Shown here: piece by piece, positions 27,206 to 35,873 of the stretch
How positions within the stretch are numbered: the first letter of the stretch is position 1
How the letters are laid out: each line of letters opens with the position of its first letter
Assembly (NCBI GenBank): GCA_023212695.1
Contig: JALCCG010000006.1
Span: forward strand, 1 to 64,000
Length of the DNA: 64,000 nucleotides
Source: Sporisorium sorghi
Taxonomy: Eukaryota; Basidiomycota; Ustilaginomycetes; Ustilaginales; Ustilaginaceae
Reading direction: 5' to 3'
Position numbers and translations under genes: made by a program
Notes under the pieces: generated by a model
What the model saw: the letters and a program-made list of their open reading frames with translations, nothing else
The model's database searches: none
What the model was told of the DNA's origin: nothing

Positions 27206-28027
27206 ATGAATGATCACAGTATGTTAAAGACGGGTGCGATAGAGTCTGAAGAGATTGTGCCGGATATCCTTTCTATGCGCACCGTGATGGTGAACATCCA
27301 GATGATTGGCCTGCCGAGTTCAGGTGATTGGGTATTGGTGGACAGCGGCCTGGGTAATTTTGAAGATGCGATTGCAGAGGCAGCAGAAAAAAGGTTCGCT
27401 CGTCCGCCTGTCTGTATTGTGCTTACGCACGGCCATTTTGACCATGTTGGCAATGTGAAGGCATTGTCGGACCGCTGGGGCGTACCTGTCTACGCTCACC
27501 GGAACGAAATGCCGTTCCTGACTGGAGATGAGGATTACCCTCCAGCAGATCCAAGCGTGGGCGGTGGATTAATGGCCCGTGTCGCCCCGATGTATCCTCA
27601 TAAAGCGATCGATCTGGGCTCACGAATTCGTCCATTGCCCCATGATGGCACGGTGCCGAATCTCGCTGATTGGCGGTGGATTCATACACCAGGGCATAGT
27701 CCCGGTCATATCTCCCTGTATCGCGCTACAGATGGCGTTCTTATTGCCGGAGATGCTGTCATTACGGTGAAGCAGGAATCCGCATTAGCTGTCATAGGGC
27801 AGGAGAAGGAGCTGCATGGCCCACCGATGTACTTTACACCGGACTGGGACCTTGCAAAGGAATCGGTTCGCCGCCTGGCTGAATTAAAACCCCGGATTCT
27901 AATAACTGGACACGGCGTGTCGATGCACGGGGATGAGATGAGGGATTCGCTGGATCGGCTGGCCCGAGAGTTCAACCGCCTTGCCGTTCCCGATCATGGA
28001 CGATACGTTAATAAAGATATGAACTGA
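27206..28027 (+). CDS. Metallo-beta-lactamase-fold hydrolase
   Basis: 273 residues. The metal motif is LTHGHFDHVG (about residue 74), with further ligand His in HTPGHSPGH and Asp in IAGDAVIT, and a final His in ITGHGVSM. This is the glyoxalase II-like/lactonase-like branch; the substrate is unknown. ATG 27206 follows a weak GGGGG stretch; an ATG at 27221 is a less likely start. A single gene between bceB and topB. Confidence 0.9.
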   Translation: MNDHSMLKTGAIESEEIVPDILSMRTVMVNIQMIGLPSSGDWVLVDSGLGNFEDAIAEAAEKRFARPPVCIVLTHGHFDHVGNVKALSDRWGVPVYAHRNEMPFLTGDEDYPPADPSVGGGLMARVAPMYPHKAIDLGSRIRPLPHDGTVPNLADWRWIHTPGHSPGHISLYRATDGVLIAGDAVITVKQESALAVIGQEKELHGPPMYFTPDWDLAKESVRRLAELKPRILITGHGVSMHGDEMRDSLDRLAREFNRLAVPDHGRYVNKDMN

Positions 28028-28088
28028 ATGGGATGGAAATCTATAGGATAGGATTCAGCTTCATGATATGAAATATTAACAGGGTTAC

Positions 28089-28241
28089 GTGGACACCGTT
28101 GGGACAAACTCCCTGCGGTGTTTTGGCGTGCTCCAGGTGGGCATCCAGGGCGATTTCCCCACGATAGAGGAGTTGAAGAACCAGGGCTGCCCGATATGTG
28201 CCAGCCATACGTTTGCCTGGCTCGCGAAGCGAACGATCTGA
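28089..28241 (+). CDS. Possible 50-residue CxxC protein or remnant
   Basis: GTG 28089 to TGA 28239-28241. The frame contains the plausible segment GDFPTIEELKNQGCPICASH, with one CxxC. The RBS is weak (AGGG). It may be a small metal-binding protein, the tail of a decayed gene, or chance. Placed just upstream of topB in another frame. Confidence 0.3.
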   Translation: MDTVGTNSLRCFGVLQVGIQGDFPTIEELKNQGCPICASHTFAWLAKRTI

Positions 28242-28303
28242 TTCATTTTTGTGGAAATAAACGAAGGGAGGTTATAATAGGGGAACAGAGGAAGGGGAGG
28301 GCT

Positions 28304-30439
28304 ATGAAAGTATTAGTATTGGCTGAGAAGCCGTCCGTCGCGAAGGAAATTGCGAGAGTGATGGGCAGCCGAGAGAAGCAGAAGAATTATTTTGAAGGAC
28401 CGAAATATATTGTGACCTGGGCGCTTGGGCATTTGGTAGGTCTTGCAGAACCCGAGGATTATGATAAGAAATATCAAACCTGGGTGCTGGAGGATTTGCC
28501 GATCCTGCCGGATAACACCAGGCTTAAAGTGCTTAAGGAAACCAGCCACCAGTTCAAGACGGTGCAGCATCTGATGAAGCGACAGGATGTCGGGGAGATG
28601 ATCATTGCTACCGATGCCGCCCGCGAAGGGGAACTGCTTGCGCGCTGGATTCTGAAAATGGCGAAGTGGAACAAGCCGTTCAAGCGGTTATGGATTTCTT
28701 CCCAGACCGATAAGGCAATCAAGGAAGGGTTCGCATCGCTGAAGCCGGGACAGCAGTTTGATCGACTGTATGAGTCCGCACGCTGCCGGGCGGAAGCCGA
28801 TTGGATGGTTGGCCTCAATGTGACGCGTGCGCTTACAACCAAATTCAATGCTCAGTTGTCGGCCGGCCGGGTTCAGACGCCAACGCTCGGAATGATCATG
28901 GACCGTGAGAAGGAGATTGTCCATTTCCGCTCCCAAGAGTATGAGACACTGCAGGCCGATCTGGGAAGCTTCGAGGTTTCGTGGCGTCCGGCGGGCGGAG
29001 ACGGTCGTCTGTTTGAGAAGGATAAGGCCGCGAAGCTGAAGTCGAAGCTGGAAGGCAGCACCGGGAAAATCACCAGCGTGAAGAAGAGCGAGAAAAACGA
29101 GCCGCATCCGCTGGCTTACGATTTGACCGAACTGCAGCGGGATGCCAACCGCAGGTTCGGGTTCTCGGCCAAGCAGACCTCGAATGTACTGCAGCGCCTG
29201 TATGAACAGCATAAGCTGGTCACTTACCCGCGTACGGACAGCCGCTATCTGACATCCGATATGGTGGGGACGTTGAAGGAGAGATTGTCGAGCATTGCGA
29301 TAGGACCTTATGCATCGCTTGCACGTCCATTGCTGCGCAAAAATATATCGCCAGGCAAACGGGTCGTGGATGATAGCAAGGTAACGGACCATCATGCAAT
29401 CATTCCAACCGAGCAAACCGTGCTGCTTAATCAGCTGTCTGTTGATGAGCGGAAGCTGTACGATCTCATCGTGCGCCGCTTTATCAGCCTATTCTATCCT
29501 CCTGCCCGGTACGATAACGTATCGGTAACCGTGCAGATTGAAGGAGAGCTGCTCTACGCGAAAGGGACAACGATCAAGGACAGCGGATGGCGTGAGGTCT
29601 ATGGCGGTGATTATGATGATGACGGCGATGATGAGCCTGAGGATGCCCAGGGTGCGTCCTCAGGCAAACTCCTGCCTGAACTGAAGGAAGGAGAGACGGT
29701 GAAGGTGGTTCGCTGCGTGCTGAAACCGGGACGGACACAGCCGCCCAAGCGCTACAACGAGGCGGCACTGCTCTCGCAGATGGAGAAGCACGGTCTTGGA
29801 ACACCTGCGACCCGGGCGGACATCATTGAGAAGCTGGTCAGCTCCGACACCATCGAACGGCAGGGGCAATCTCTGCATCCGACAGGTAAAGGCAAGCAGC
29901 TGATTGAGCTTGTCGCTCCAGAGCTGAGAACACCGGAGCTTACGGCACGCTGGGAGGCTGAGCTGGAGCGGATCGCGAAGGGGCAAGGCAAGCCGGAGCC
30001 GTTCCTGCGTGGCATTCGGGACATGACCAAGAAACTGGTCACCGAGGTTAAGGGAAGCGACGCGGAATATAAGCCGCATAATGTCTCGAACAGCCACTGT
30101 CCGGACTGCGGTACAAGGCTGCTGGAGAAGAAGACCAAGCGCGGCAAGCTGCTGGTCTGCCCGAGCGAAGATTGCGGATATAAGCGTTCCGGTGAGAAAC
30201 GTCTGTCAAACCGTCGCTGCCCGCAGTGCCATAAGAAGATGGAGATGAAAGAAGGCAAGGCGGGAATGTTTGTGCAGTGCCTTGGCTGTGGCATTACTGA
30301 AACGCTGAAGCAGGACGCCAAACATGTGAACAAACGGGAGGAACGGAAGCTCGTACAGCAATTCAGCAAACAGGAGTCGATCGGTTCGAATCTGGGCGAC
30401 CTGTTGAAAGCAGCTCTTGAACAGAAGGGCAAGGAGTAG
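28304..30439 (+). CDS. topB: DNA topoisomerase III
   Basis: 711 residues from ATG 28304 (RBS GGGGAGG). The Toprim domain opens the protein (VLVLAEKPSVAKEIARVMG; acidic IIATDAAREGELLARWI). The catalytic Tyr is in LVTYPRTDSRYL. The C-terminus carries zinc-ribbon-like Cys clusters (CPDCGTRLLEKK, CPSEDCGYKRS, CPQCHKKMEMK, CLGCGI). A type IA enzyme that unlinks single-stranded DNA during replication and recombination. An upstream in-frame extension to 28118 lacks an RBS and reads through unrelated sequence, so it is excluded. Confidence 0.96.
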   Translation: MKVLVLAEKPSVAKEIARVMGSREKQKNYFEGPKYIVTWALGHLVGLAEPEDYDKKYQTWVLEDLPILPDNTRLKVLKETSHQFKTVQHLMKRQDVGEMIIATDAAREGELLARWILKMAKWNKPFKRLWISSQTDKAIKEGFASLKPGQQFDRLYESARCRAEADWMVGLNVTRALTTKFNAQLSAGRVQTPTLGMIMDREKEIVHFRSQEYETLQADLGSFEVSWRPAGGDGRLFEKDKAAKLKSKLEGSTGKITSVKKSEKNEPHPLAYDLTELQRDANRRFGFSAKQTSNVLQRLYEQHKLVTYPRTDSRYLTSDMVGTLKERLSSIAIGPYASLARPLLRKNISPGKRVVDDSKVTDHHAIIPTEQTVLLNQLSVDERKLYDLIVRRFISLFYPPARYDNVSVTVQIEGELLYAKGTTIKDSGWREVYGGDYDDDGDDEPEDAQGASSGKLLPELKEGETVKVVRCVLKPGRTQPPKRYNEAALLSQMEKHGLGTPATRADIIEKLVSSDTIERQGQSLHPTGKGKQLIELVAPELRTPELTARWEAELERIAKGQGKPEPFLRGIRDMTKKLVTEVKGSDAEYKPHNVSNSHCPDCGTRLLEKKTKRGKLLVCPSEDCGYKRSGEKRLSNRRCPQCHKKMEMKEGKAGMFVQCLGCGITETLKQDAKHVNKREERKLVQQFSKQESIGSNLGDLLKAALEQKGKE

Positions 30440-30543
30440 TCGGTGTTTATGAGCCCTACAGATGCTCGAAATGCTTTTTTTCTTGCCGCTGTTAGCATAA
30501 CCTCCGGCGCAATGGCCCATTCTACGGACAGGGGGTGATTTGC

Positions 30544-30681
30544 ATGCCGAATCATAAAGCGAGAAAAACCGAAAATCAGCAGAACAAATCAAGCATTCTT
30601 GAGGAGAGTAAAACCCTCAAACCGAAAAAGGCTGCAGACTATGTACCAAGCCTGAACGAAATACCCAAGAATGAATCTTGA
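30544..30681 (+). CDS. Small charged protein of unknown function
   Basis: 45 residues beginning MPNHKARKTENQQNK, with many Lys, Asn and Gln, no hydrophobic segment and no Cys. ATG 30544 is preceded by GGGGGTGAT (about 30530-30538), a good RBS. It lies 104 bp after topB. It has the look of small spore or stress proteins of Bacilli, but I recognise no family. Confidence 0.55.
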   Translation: MPNHKARKTENQQNKSSILEESKTLKPKKAADYVPSLNEIPKNES

Positions 30682-30910
30682 GCTTTCGTAACGGTCGAAT
30701 GATTCGATTATCTTAGTTGTCATTGTGCTGGGCATCGGGGAGTCGGTTCTTGCCGGCAAACCGGTGTCCTCGTAATGGCATTCGCAGATGATGCGGCGGC
30801 AGGGCTGATTAGCCGGGCATTGTCTTCATTAGCCTGCGGTTTTATAATGATTGTAACTAATGGCTGATTGAGCAGCATGGATCAGTTGAAATGGGGGTGC
30901 GTGAGCCAAC

Positions 30911-31174
30911 GTGAGACCTGCACTGATCGTTTGGTTTATTTTTATCAATGCGGTAGCCTATCTGGTCATGTCCGAGGATAAGCAGCGTGCCCGGTTGGGA
31001 CGGGATCGTGTTCCGGAGAGAACGCTCTTTCTGCTGGCTGCAATTGGCGGTGCCTTGGGCGTATGGATTGCGATGTACCGCAAACGTCATAAGACACGGC
31101 ATTTATCTTTTAAAATCGGAGTACCGCTGTTATTAATCGTGAACGTTGCGCTGTATACGTACTTCTGGGGTTGA
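30911..31174 (+). CDS. DUF1294 small membrane protein
   Basis: 87 residues, about three membrane helices (LIVWFIFINAVAYLVM; TLFLLAAIGGALGVWIAMYR; VPLLLIVNVALYTYFW). The central DKQRARLGRDRVPERTLFLLAAIGGALGVWIAM with K-T-R-H-L-S-F-K is characteristic of the DUF1294 family. Function unknown. The start is GTG 30911, about ten bases after GGGGGTG. Confidence 0.88.
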   Translation: MRPALIVWFIFINAVAYLVMSEDKQRARLGRDRVPERTLFLLAAIGGALGVWIAMYRKRHKTRHLSFKIGVPLLLIVNVALYTYFWG

Positions 31175-31302
31175 AGTCGGATTAGCCTGGTTTTTACATA
31201 AGGGGACAGCCGAACAGCAAGTCAGTTAGCTCGTTTCATATGGGTATGAAGTTGTTTAATAATAAGTAGTAGGTCTTTTAACAACAGAAAGAGGTGGCCT
31301 GT

Positions 31303-31737
31303 ATGCTTTTTACTAAAATTCTTCTAGCTTACGACGGCTCCAAGGCAGCGAATAAAGCACTCGGACGTGCGGTTGAACTTGCGAAGGTAACGCCGGGAGC
31401 TACGCTGGATGTCATTCATGCTTACGATTTTCCGCGTTTTTTCGTTGGGGAAGGGCTAGCTCCGATTCCAGCTTCACTCAATAAAGATGTTTACGATCTT
31501 GCCGTGCAGACGACTGAGGAGATCCGCGAGCGAATTGAGAATTCGGGCGTGCCTGGTCAGGTGGAGATGATTCAGGGTCCTCCGGCTGAAGTTATTCTGG
31601 AGTATGCAGATCAGAACGGCAGTGACCTGATCGTTATCGGCAGCCGCGGTCTTGGCGGTATTCGCGAATTTGTGCTCGGGAGTGTCAGCCATAACGTGGT
31701 GCAGCATGCAACGGTTCCGGTATTGGTCGTGAAATAA
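31303..31737 (+). CDS. Universal stress protein, UspA family
   Basis: 144 residues from ATG 31303 (RBS GAGGTGG). Starts with KILLAYDGSKAANKALGRAVELAK and ends with the ATP-binding pattern GSRGLGGIREFVLGSVS (G-x2-G-x9-G-S) and HATVPVLVVK. A cytoplasmic nucleotide-binding stress protein, usually dimeric. Single gene with its own terminator. Confidence 0.95.
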   Translation: MLFTKILLAYDGSKAANKALGRAVELAKVTPGATLDVIHAYDFPRFFVGEGLAPIPASLNKDVYDLAVQTTEEIRERIENSGVPGQVEMIQGPPAEVILEYADQNGSDLIVIGSRGLGGIREFVLGSVSHNVVQHATVPVLVVK

Positions 31738-31745
31738 TGATGTTG

Positions 31746-31771
31746 GGGACGCTGAGAGCGTCCCTTTTTTT
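31746..31771 (+). terminator. Terminator of the UspA-type gene
   Basis: GGGACGCT (31746-31753), loop GAG, AGCGTCCC (31757-31764), then seven T. Confidence 0.9.
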
Positions 31772-31985
31772 ATAAAGATAAGACAGTATAAACGTCAGAG
31801 GCTTTCCATTCTTATCTCGCAAGATAAACTCCCCCCCAGATGTCGGATGATAAGATTTCGACACTCGCCCCCATCTTTCGTGTAAGTAACTACAATTAAA
31901 GAGCAGAATACGGTCTTATTTTATTCTGCGATAATACTTTTCCCTTACCCTCAATGCAGCAGCAAAAAAATCTCCATTGAATATG

Positions 31986-32100
31986 CTCCAGCGGAGCGGA
32001 CGAATCGTGGATGGAGAAGCGAAGCGTTCGCCTTTAAACACGGGAAACATCCATATTCGCATGAGTCCAGTTTCCCGTGTTTAACAGCGATCGGAATTAC
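31986..32100. repeat. Interspersed repeat, copy A, with central hairpin
   Basis: Left part CAGCGGAGCGGACGAATCG then GGAGAAGCGAAGCGTTCGCC; centre a 13-bp perfect inverted repeat AAACACGGGAAAC (32036-32048) and GTTTCCCGTGTTT (32070-32082); right part AACAGCGATCGGAATTAC. Copy B between purB and purC has the same order. The 31772-32228 gap holds this element, and a second inverted pair CTGCCAATTG/CAATTGGCAG (32118-32127, 32163-32172), but no gene. Confidence 0.65.
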
Positions 32101-32228
32101 GAGGCGTCAGCGCAGCGCTGCCAATTGCTCAACATGTACTGCTTACAGCTTTTCATATCCACCAATTGGCAGGCCTTATAAAGCCCTCAGTCTCCAAGAA
32201 GTTTTTGCTGCTGCACGCCTCACCTGCC

Positions 32229-32305
32229 AGATACGAACATTATTTTTTATGCAAATCTGATTGTTCGTGTTTAGGTTGACACTAGGTGTCAGAAATTGAT
32301 AAACT
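32229..32305 (+). promoter_or_regulatory. Purine operon promoter with two PurR boxes
   Basis: Two PurBox-like sites with the invariant CGAAC core face each other: AGATACGAACATT (32229-32241, forward) and ATTGTTCGTGTTT (32260-32272, reverse), 18 bp apart, close to the 16-17 bp spacing known for Bacillus PurR. They lie just upstream of TTGACA (-35, 32276-32281) and a TAAACT-like -10 (about 32300-32305). PurR would repress when PRPP is low. Confidence 0.65.
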
Positions 32306-32361
32306 GAGGATGTTGAGGTTCAAAATAACTTATGAAGCGTGATTGATGAAATTTAATATTT

Positions 32362-32428
32362 CTCGTATAAAACCGGGGATATGGCCCGGAAGTCTCTACC
32401 CGAAAACCGTAAATTTTCGGACTACGAG
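32362..32428 (+). ncRNA. Purine riboswitch aptamer, guanine type
   Basis: P1 arms CTCGTA (32362-32367) and TACGAG (32423-32428) enclose the typical core ATATGGCCCGG, TCTCTACC and CCGTAAATTTTCGG. The base that pairs with the ligand is C in GGACTACGAG, which marks guanine rather than adenine. It lies at the head of the purine operon, before purE, and controls it with the terminator at 32538. Confidence 0.95.
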
Positions 32429-32537
32429 GGAATACAAACGGTGCGGCAACAACGGGGCTTGACTTCTTGTTTGCCTCTTTGGCGGCGGATGCGAATGACT
32501 CTTCTGCTTGGAGCAGCAGCGTTCGTAATCCTTGTAT

Positions 32538-32583
32538 GTCCGAGACCTGCACAGATTTTGTGTTTACGGGATCGGACTTTTTT
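32538..32583 (+). terminator. Riboswitch expression-platform terminator
   Basis: GTCCGA (32538-32543) pairs with TCGGAC (32572-32577), with further inner pairing CCTG/CGGG, then six T. The left arm with TTGTAT before it can instead pair with TCGGAC...ATACAA (32417-32422 and 32432-32437) in the aptamer's 3' part, giving the antiterminator when guanine is absent. Confidence 0.85.
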
Positions 32584-32632
32584 CAGTGGTCAGCAACGAA
32601 TTGTCGAATTTCGAAGAAAGCGGGGGTAACTC

Positions 32633-33118
32633 ATGTCAGCACAAGTAGGAGTTATTATGGGAAGCAAATCGGATTGGGATACGATGTCCCATGCATGCGA
32701 GGTGTTAGACGAGCTTGAAATTCCGTATGAGAAAAAAGTCGTATCTGCTCACCGCACACCGGACCTGATGTTCCGTTATGCCGAGGAAGCGGAGGGCCGG
32801 GGGCTTCGCGTCATTATCGCCGGAGCTGGTGGAGCCGCACACCTGCCTGGTATGGTCGCATCCAAGACGGTATTGCCGGTCATCGGCGTTCCGGTTAAAT
32901 CCAAAGCGCTGAAGGGTCTGGATTCATTGCTGTCGATCGTACAGATGCCAGGGGGCATTCCGGTCGCGACCGTAGCCATCGGCAAAGCGGGGGCCACTAA
33001 CGCTGGACTTCTCGCAGCTCAAATACTGGGTACTTCGGATGCAGGGATTCGTGAAAGAGTGCAGGCGCGTCGTGACCGTATTCGTGACGAAGTGCTGGAA
33101 AGCAGCAATAACTTATGA
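32633..33118 (+). CDS. purE: N5-carboxyaminoimidazole ribonucleotide mutase
   Basis: 161 residues. Moves the carboxyl group of N5-CAIR to form CAIR, a step in IMP synthesis. Family motifs: GSKSDWDTM (substrate phosphate site), [11 protein letters not shown] and [13 protein letters not shown]. First gene of the purine operon, behind the guanine riboswitch. Its stop overlaps the purK start (ATGATG; 4 bp). Confidence 0.97.
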   Translation: MSAQVGVIMGSKSDWDTMSHACEVLDELEIPYEKKVVSAHRTPDLMFRYAEEAEGRGLRVIIAGAGGAAHLPGMVASKTVLPVIGVPVKSKALKGLDSLLSIVQMPGGIPVATVAIGKAGATNAGLLAAQILGTSDAGIRERVQARRDRIRDEVLESSNNL

Positions 33119-34302
33119 TGGAGAACGGAACACAGCAGACAACCGGATCCGGTAAAAAGCTCTTGCCTGGTTCCGTCATTGGCGTTCTGGGCGGCGGCCA
33201 GCTTGGACGGATGATCGCGCTGGACGGCATCCGGATGGGTTATTCGTTCGTCACGCTGGACCCGACGCCGAACTCGCCGCTCGGTCAGATGGCTGAGCAG
33301 ATTACGGCAGGTTACGATGATGTCGAAGCTGCACGTCAATTGGCAGAGAGTGCTGATGTCATTACGTACGAATTCGAGAATGTCGATGCGGGCGTGGCCA
33401 AGCTTCTGGAGGAGCAGTCTTATGTTCCGCAAGGAAGCAAGCTGCTCTATACCACGCAGCACCGTTTGCGTGAGAAGGCGGCAATTGAAGCCGCGGGCGT
33501 GCCGGTTGCACCGTATCGTGAGATAACAAGCCTTGCAGATTTGCAGTCCGCCGCCACTGAGCTTGGACTTCCGTGCGTGCTTAAGACCGCTACGGGAGGT
33601 TATGATGGTAAAGGGCAGGCGGTTCTCCGCAGCGAGGATGAGCTGGAGTCGGCTTACAGGGAGCTGGCAGCCAGCGGAACGGAGCTCGTATTGGAGAAGT
33701 TTGTGAAGTTTGCGTGCGAGATTTCCGTGATCGCTGCACGCACCCCAAGCGGTATCGTGAAGAGCTTTCCGCCGGCAGAGAACGTGCACGTCAACAATAT
33801 TTTGCACCTGTCGGTTGTACCTGCGCGTGTGCAAAGCGACGTTCAGCGCAGGGCCTGTCAGCTCGCGGAACGCGTGGCTGAAGGCTTAGGAGCGGTTGGC
33901 CTGCTGGCCGTGGAGATGTTTGTGACCGAGGATGGCGAGCTGTATGTGAACGAGCTTGCACCACGTCCGCACAACTCGGGCCACTACACGATGGAGGCTT
34001 GCTCAACTTCCCAATTCGAGCAGCATGTGAGAGCCATATGTAATCTCCCACTCGGAGATACCACGCTGCTGAGCCCGGTTGTTATGGTGAACGTGCTCGG
34101 CCAGCATCTGGAGGAGGTCGTGCAGCGCTTCGGTAATGAGGATACGCTGGCAGAGTCTCTGGGTGTTGTGCCTAAACTTCATCTGTACGGCAAGAGCGAG
34201 GCGAAGCTTAACCGCAAGATGGGACATATCAACCTCTTGTGCGGGGATGTGGATGCCGCCCTGGAATGGGTAGAGAAAATGAATATTTGGAGGCAGGATT
34301 AA
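33115..34302 (+). CDS. purK: N5-carboxyaminoimidazole ribonucleotide synthetase
   Basis: 395 residues, ATP-grasp fold. Makes N5-CAIR from AIR, ATP and bicarbonate. Motifs: [22 protein letters not shown] near the start, [20 protein letters not shown], and [26 protein letters not shown]. Overlaps purE by four bases and is followed by purB after three bases. Confidence 0.97.
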   Translation: MMENGTQQTTGSGKKLLPGSVIGVLGGGQLGRMIALDGIRMGYSFVTLDPTPNSPLGQMAEQITAGYDDVEAARQLAESADVITYEFENVDAGVAKLLEEQSYVPQGSKLLYTTQHRLREKAAIEAAGVPVAPYREITSLADLQSAATELGLPCVLKTATGGYDGKGQAVLRSEDELESAYRELAASGTELVLEKFVKFACEISVIAARTPSGIVKSFPPAENVHVNNILHLSVVPARVQSDVQRRACQLAERVAEGLGAVGLLAVEMFVTEDGELYVNELAPRPHNSGHYTMEACSTSQFEQHVRAICNLPLGDTTLLSPVVMVNVLGQHLEEVVQRFGNEDTLAESLGVVPKLHLYGKSEAKLNRKMGHINLLCGDVDAALEWVEKMNIWRQD

Positions 34303-34305
34303 ACG

Positions 34306-35601
34306 ATGATTGAACGCTACAGCAGACCGGAAATGCGAGCAATTTGGACCGAGGAGAACAAATTCAGAGCGTGGCTGGAAGTGGAACTGTGCGCATGTGA
34401 GGCATGGGCAGACCTTGGCGTCATTCCGAAGGAAGACACCGTCAAACTTCGACAGAATGCGACTTTTGATATGGATCGGATATATGAGATTGAACAGGAA
34501 ACCCGCCATGATGTCATCGCCTTTACCCGCGCGGTATCGGAGAGCCTGGGCGAGGAACGGAAATGGGTCCACTATGGATTGACTTCGACGGACGTGGTGG
34601 ATACCGCGATGGGTTATCTGCTCAAGCAGGCCAACGATATTTTGGAGCAGGACATCCTGCGCTTTATCGGTATTTTGAAAGAGAAGGCACTGGCCTACAA
34701 ACATACCCCGATGATGGGCAGAACGCATGGCGTTCATGCTGAACCTACAACGTTTGGTCTGAAAATGGCGCTGTGGCATGAAGAAATGATCCGCAATCTG
34801 GAGCGCTTCCGCCATGCGGCTGACGGCGTCCAATACGGTAAAATCTCGGGGGCGGTCGGAACGTATGCCAACATCGATCCTTCCGTAGAAGAATTCGTAT
34901 GCCGCAAGCTCGGCACGAAGGCAGCGCCGATCTCGACCCAGACGCTGCAGCGTGACCGTCATGCGGAATACATGGCAACCCTGGCACTCATCGCTACATC
35001 GCTTGAGAAGTTTGCAACTGAGGTTCGCGCATTGCAGAAGAGTGAGGTTCGCGAGGTAGAAGAAGCATTCGCTAAAGGTCAAAAGGGTTCTTCCGCGATG
35101 CCGCACAAACGCAATCCAATCGGTTCGGAAAACATCTCGGGCCTGGCGCGCGTCATTCGCGGTCACATGGTGTCCGCTTACGAGAACGTGCCGCTCTGGC
35201 ATGAGCGGGATATCTCCCACTCCTCGGTAGAGCGCATCATCCTGCCGGATGCGACGATGCTTCTGAACTACATGCTGAACCGCTTCGGCAATATCGTGAA
35301 GAACCTGACGGTATTCCCGGAGAACATGAAGCGCAACATGGCCCGCACCTATGGCGTTCCCTTCTCGGGCCGCATCCTGACGAAGCTGATCGACAAAGGC
35401 TTCAGCCGCGAGCAAGCGTACGATACCGTTCAACCGCGCGCCATGCAGGCATGGGAAGAGCAGCGCCAATTCCGCGAGATCGTGGAAGCCACGCCTGAGA
35501 TCACCGAGGTGCTCAGCGCTGAGGAGATTGAGGATGCATTTAATCCAAGCTGGCACCTGAAGCATGTGGATACGATTTTTGCCAAGCTGGGGCTGGAGTA
35601 A
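34306..35601 (+). CDS. purB: Adenylosuccinate lyase
   Basis: 431 residues. Cleaves SAICAR to AICAR and adenylosuccinate to AMP. The fumarase-superfamily signature [15 protein letters not shown] is complete, with the catalytic Ser inside it, and the other His region is [14 protein letters not shown]. Placed third in the operon. A 272-bp gap containing a repeat element follows before purC. Confidence 0.97.
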   Translation: MIERYSRPEMRAIWTEENKFRAWLEVELCACEAWADLGVIPKEDTVKLRQNATFDMDRIYEIEQETRHDVIAFTRAVSESLGEERKWVHYGLTSTDVVDTAMGYLLKQANDILEQDILRFIGILKEKALAYKHTPMMGRTHGVHAEPTTFGLKMALWHEEMIRNLERFRHAADGVQYGKISGAVGTYANIDPSVEEFVCRKLGTKAAPISTQTLQRDRHAEYMATLALIATSLEKFATEVRALQKSEVREVEEAFAKGQKGSSAMPHKRNPIGSENISGLARVIRGHMVSAYENVPLWHERDISHSSVERIILPDATMLLNYMLNRFGNIVKNLTVFPENMKRNMARTYGVPFSGRILTKLIDKGFSREQAYDTVQPRAMQAWEEQRQFREIVEATPEITEVLSAEEIEDAFNPSWHLKHVDTIFAKLGLE

Positions 35602-35617
35602 GGATGTCGGTATAAGA

Positions 35618-35753
35618 AGTTCTACAGCGGAGAAGGCGGAATTGTTTTGTAGAAGCGATAGCGGTCCCCTTTGCCCCCGGATTTTAACCTTTGAATCATA
35701 TTCATGGAAATCTGGGGGCAACAGGGATCGGAAAAACAATCCGCATTCGTAGT
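35618..35753. repeat. Interspersed repeat, copy B, between purB and purC
   Basis: Same order as copy A at 31986: CTACAGCGGAGAAGGCGGAATTG, GTAGAAGCGATAGCGGTC, a hairpin made by TTGCCCCCGGATTTT (35671-35685) and AAATCTGGGGGCAA (35708-35721), then AACAGGGATCGGAA. It lies within the operon and may act as an RNA stem between the two reading frames. Flanks differ from copy A, so this is a mobile or duplicated element, not conserved leader sequence. Confidence 0.65.
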
Positions 35754-35873
35754 GATGAACAAGCTAAAGATCTTTAGTCCACATGATACTGAGCATTCTA
35801 TTTTTCATCCGACAGAAATACAGGGAGCGACAGTCTCAGATTGAGATATACGTCGCCCCAAGGGGAGGAACAC

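Noticed and set aside
28118..28303. N-terminal extension of topB
   Set aside because: No RBS, and topoisomerase III normally begins at MKVLVLAEKPSVA, which has an excellent RBS at 28294.
32381..32629. 82-residue ORF upstream of purE
   Set aside because: It lies inside the riboswitch aptamer and its terminator, so it is RNA structure, not protein.
34003..35739. 578-residue minus-strand ORF opposite purB
   Set aside because: Shadow ORF caused by codon bias in purB; composition is not protein-like.
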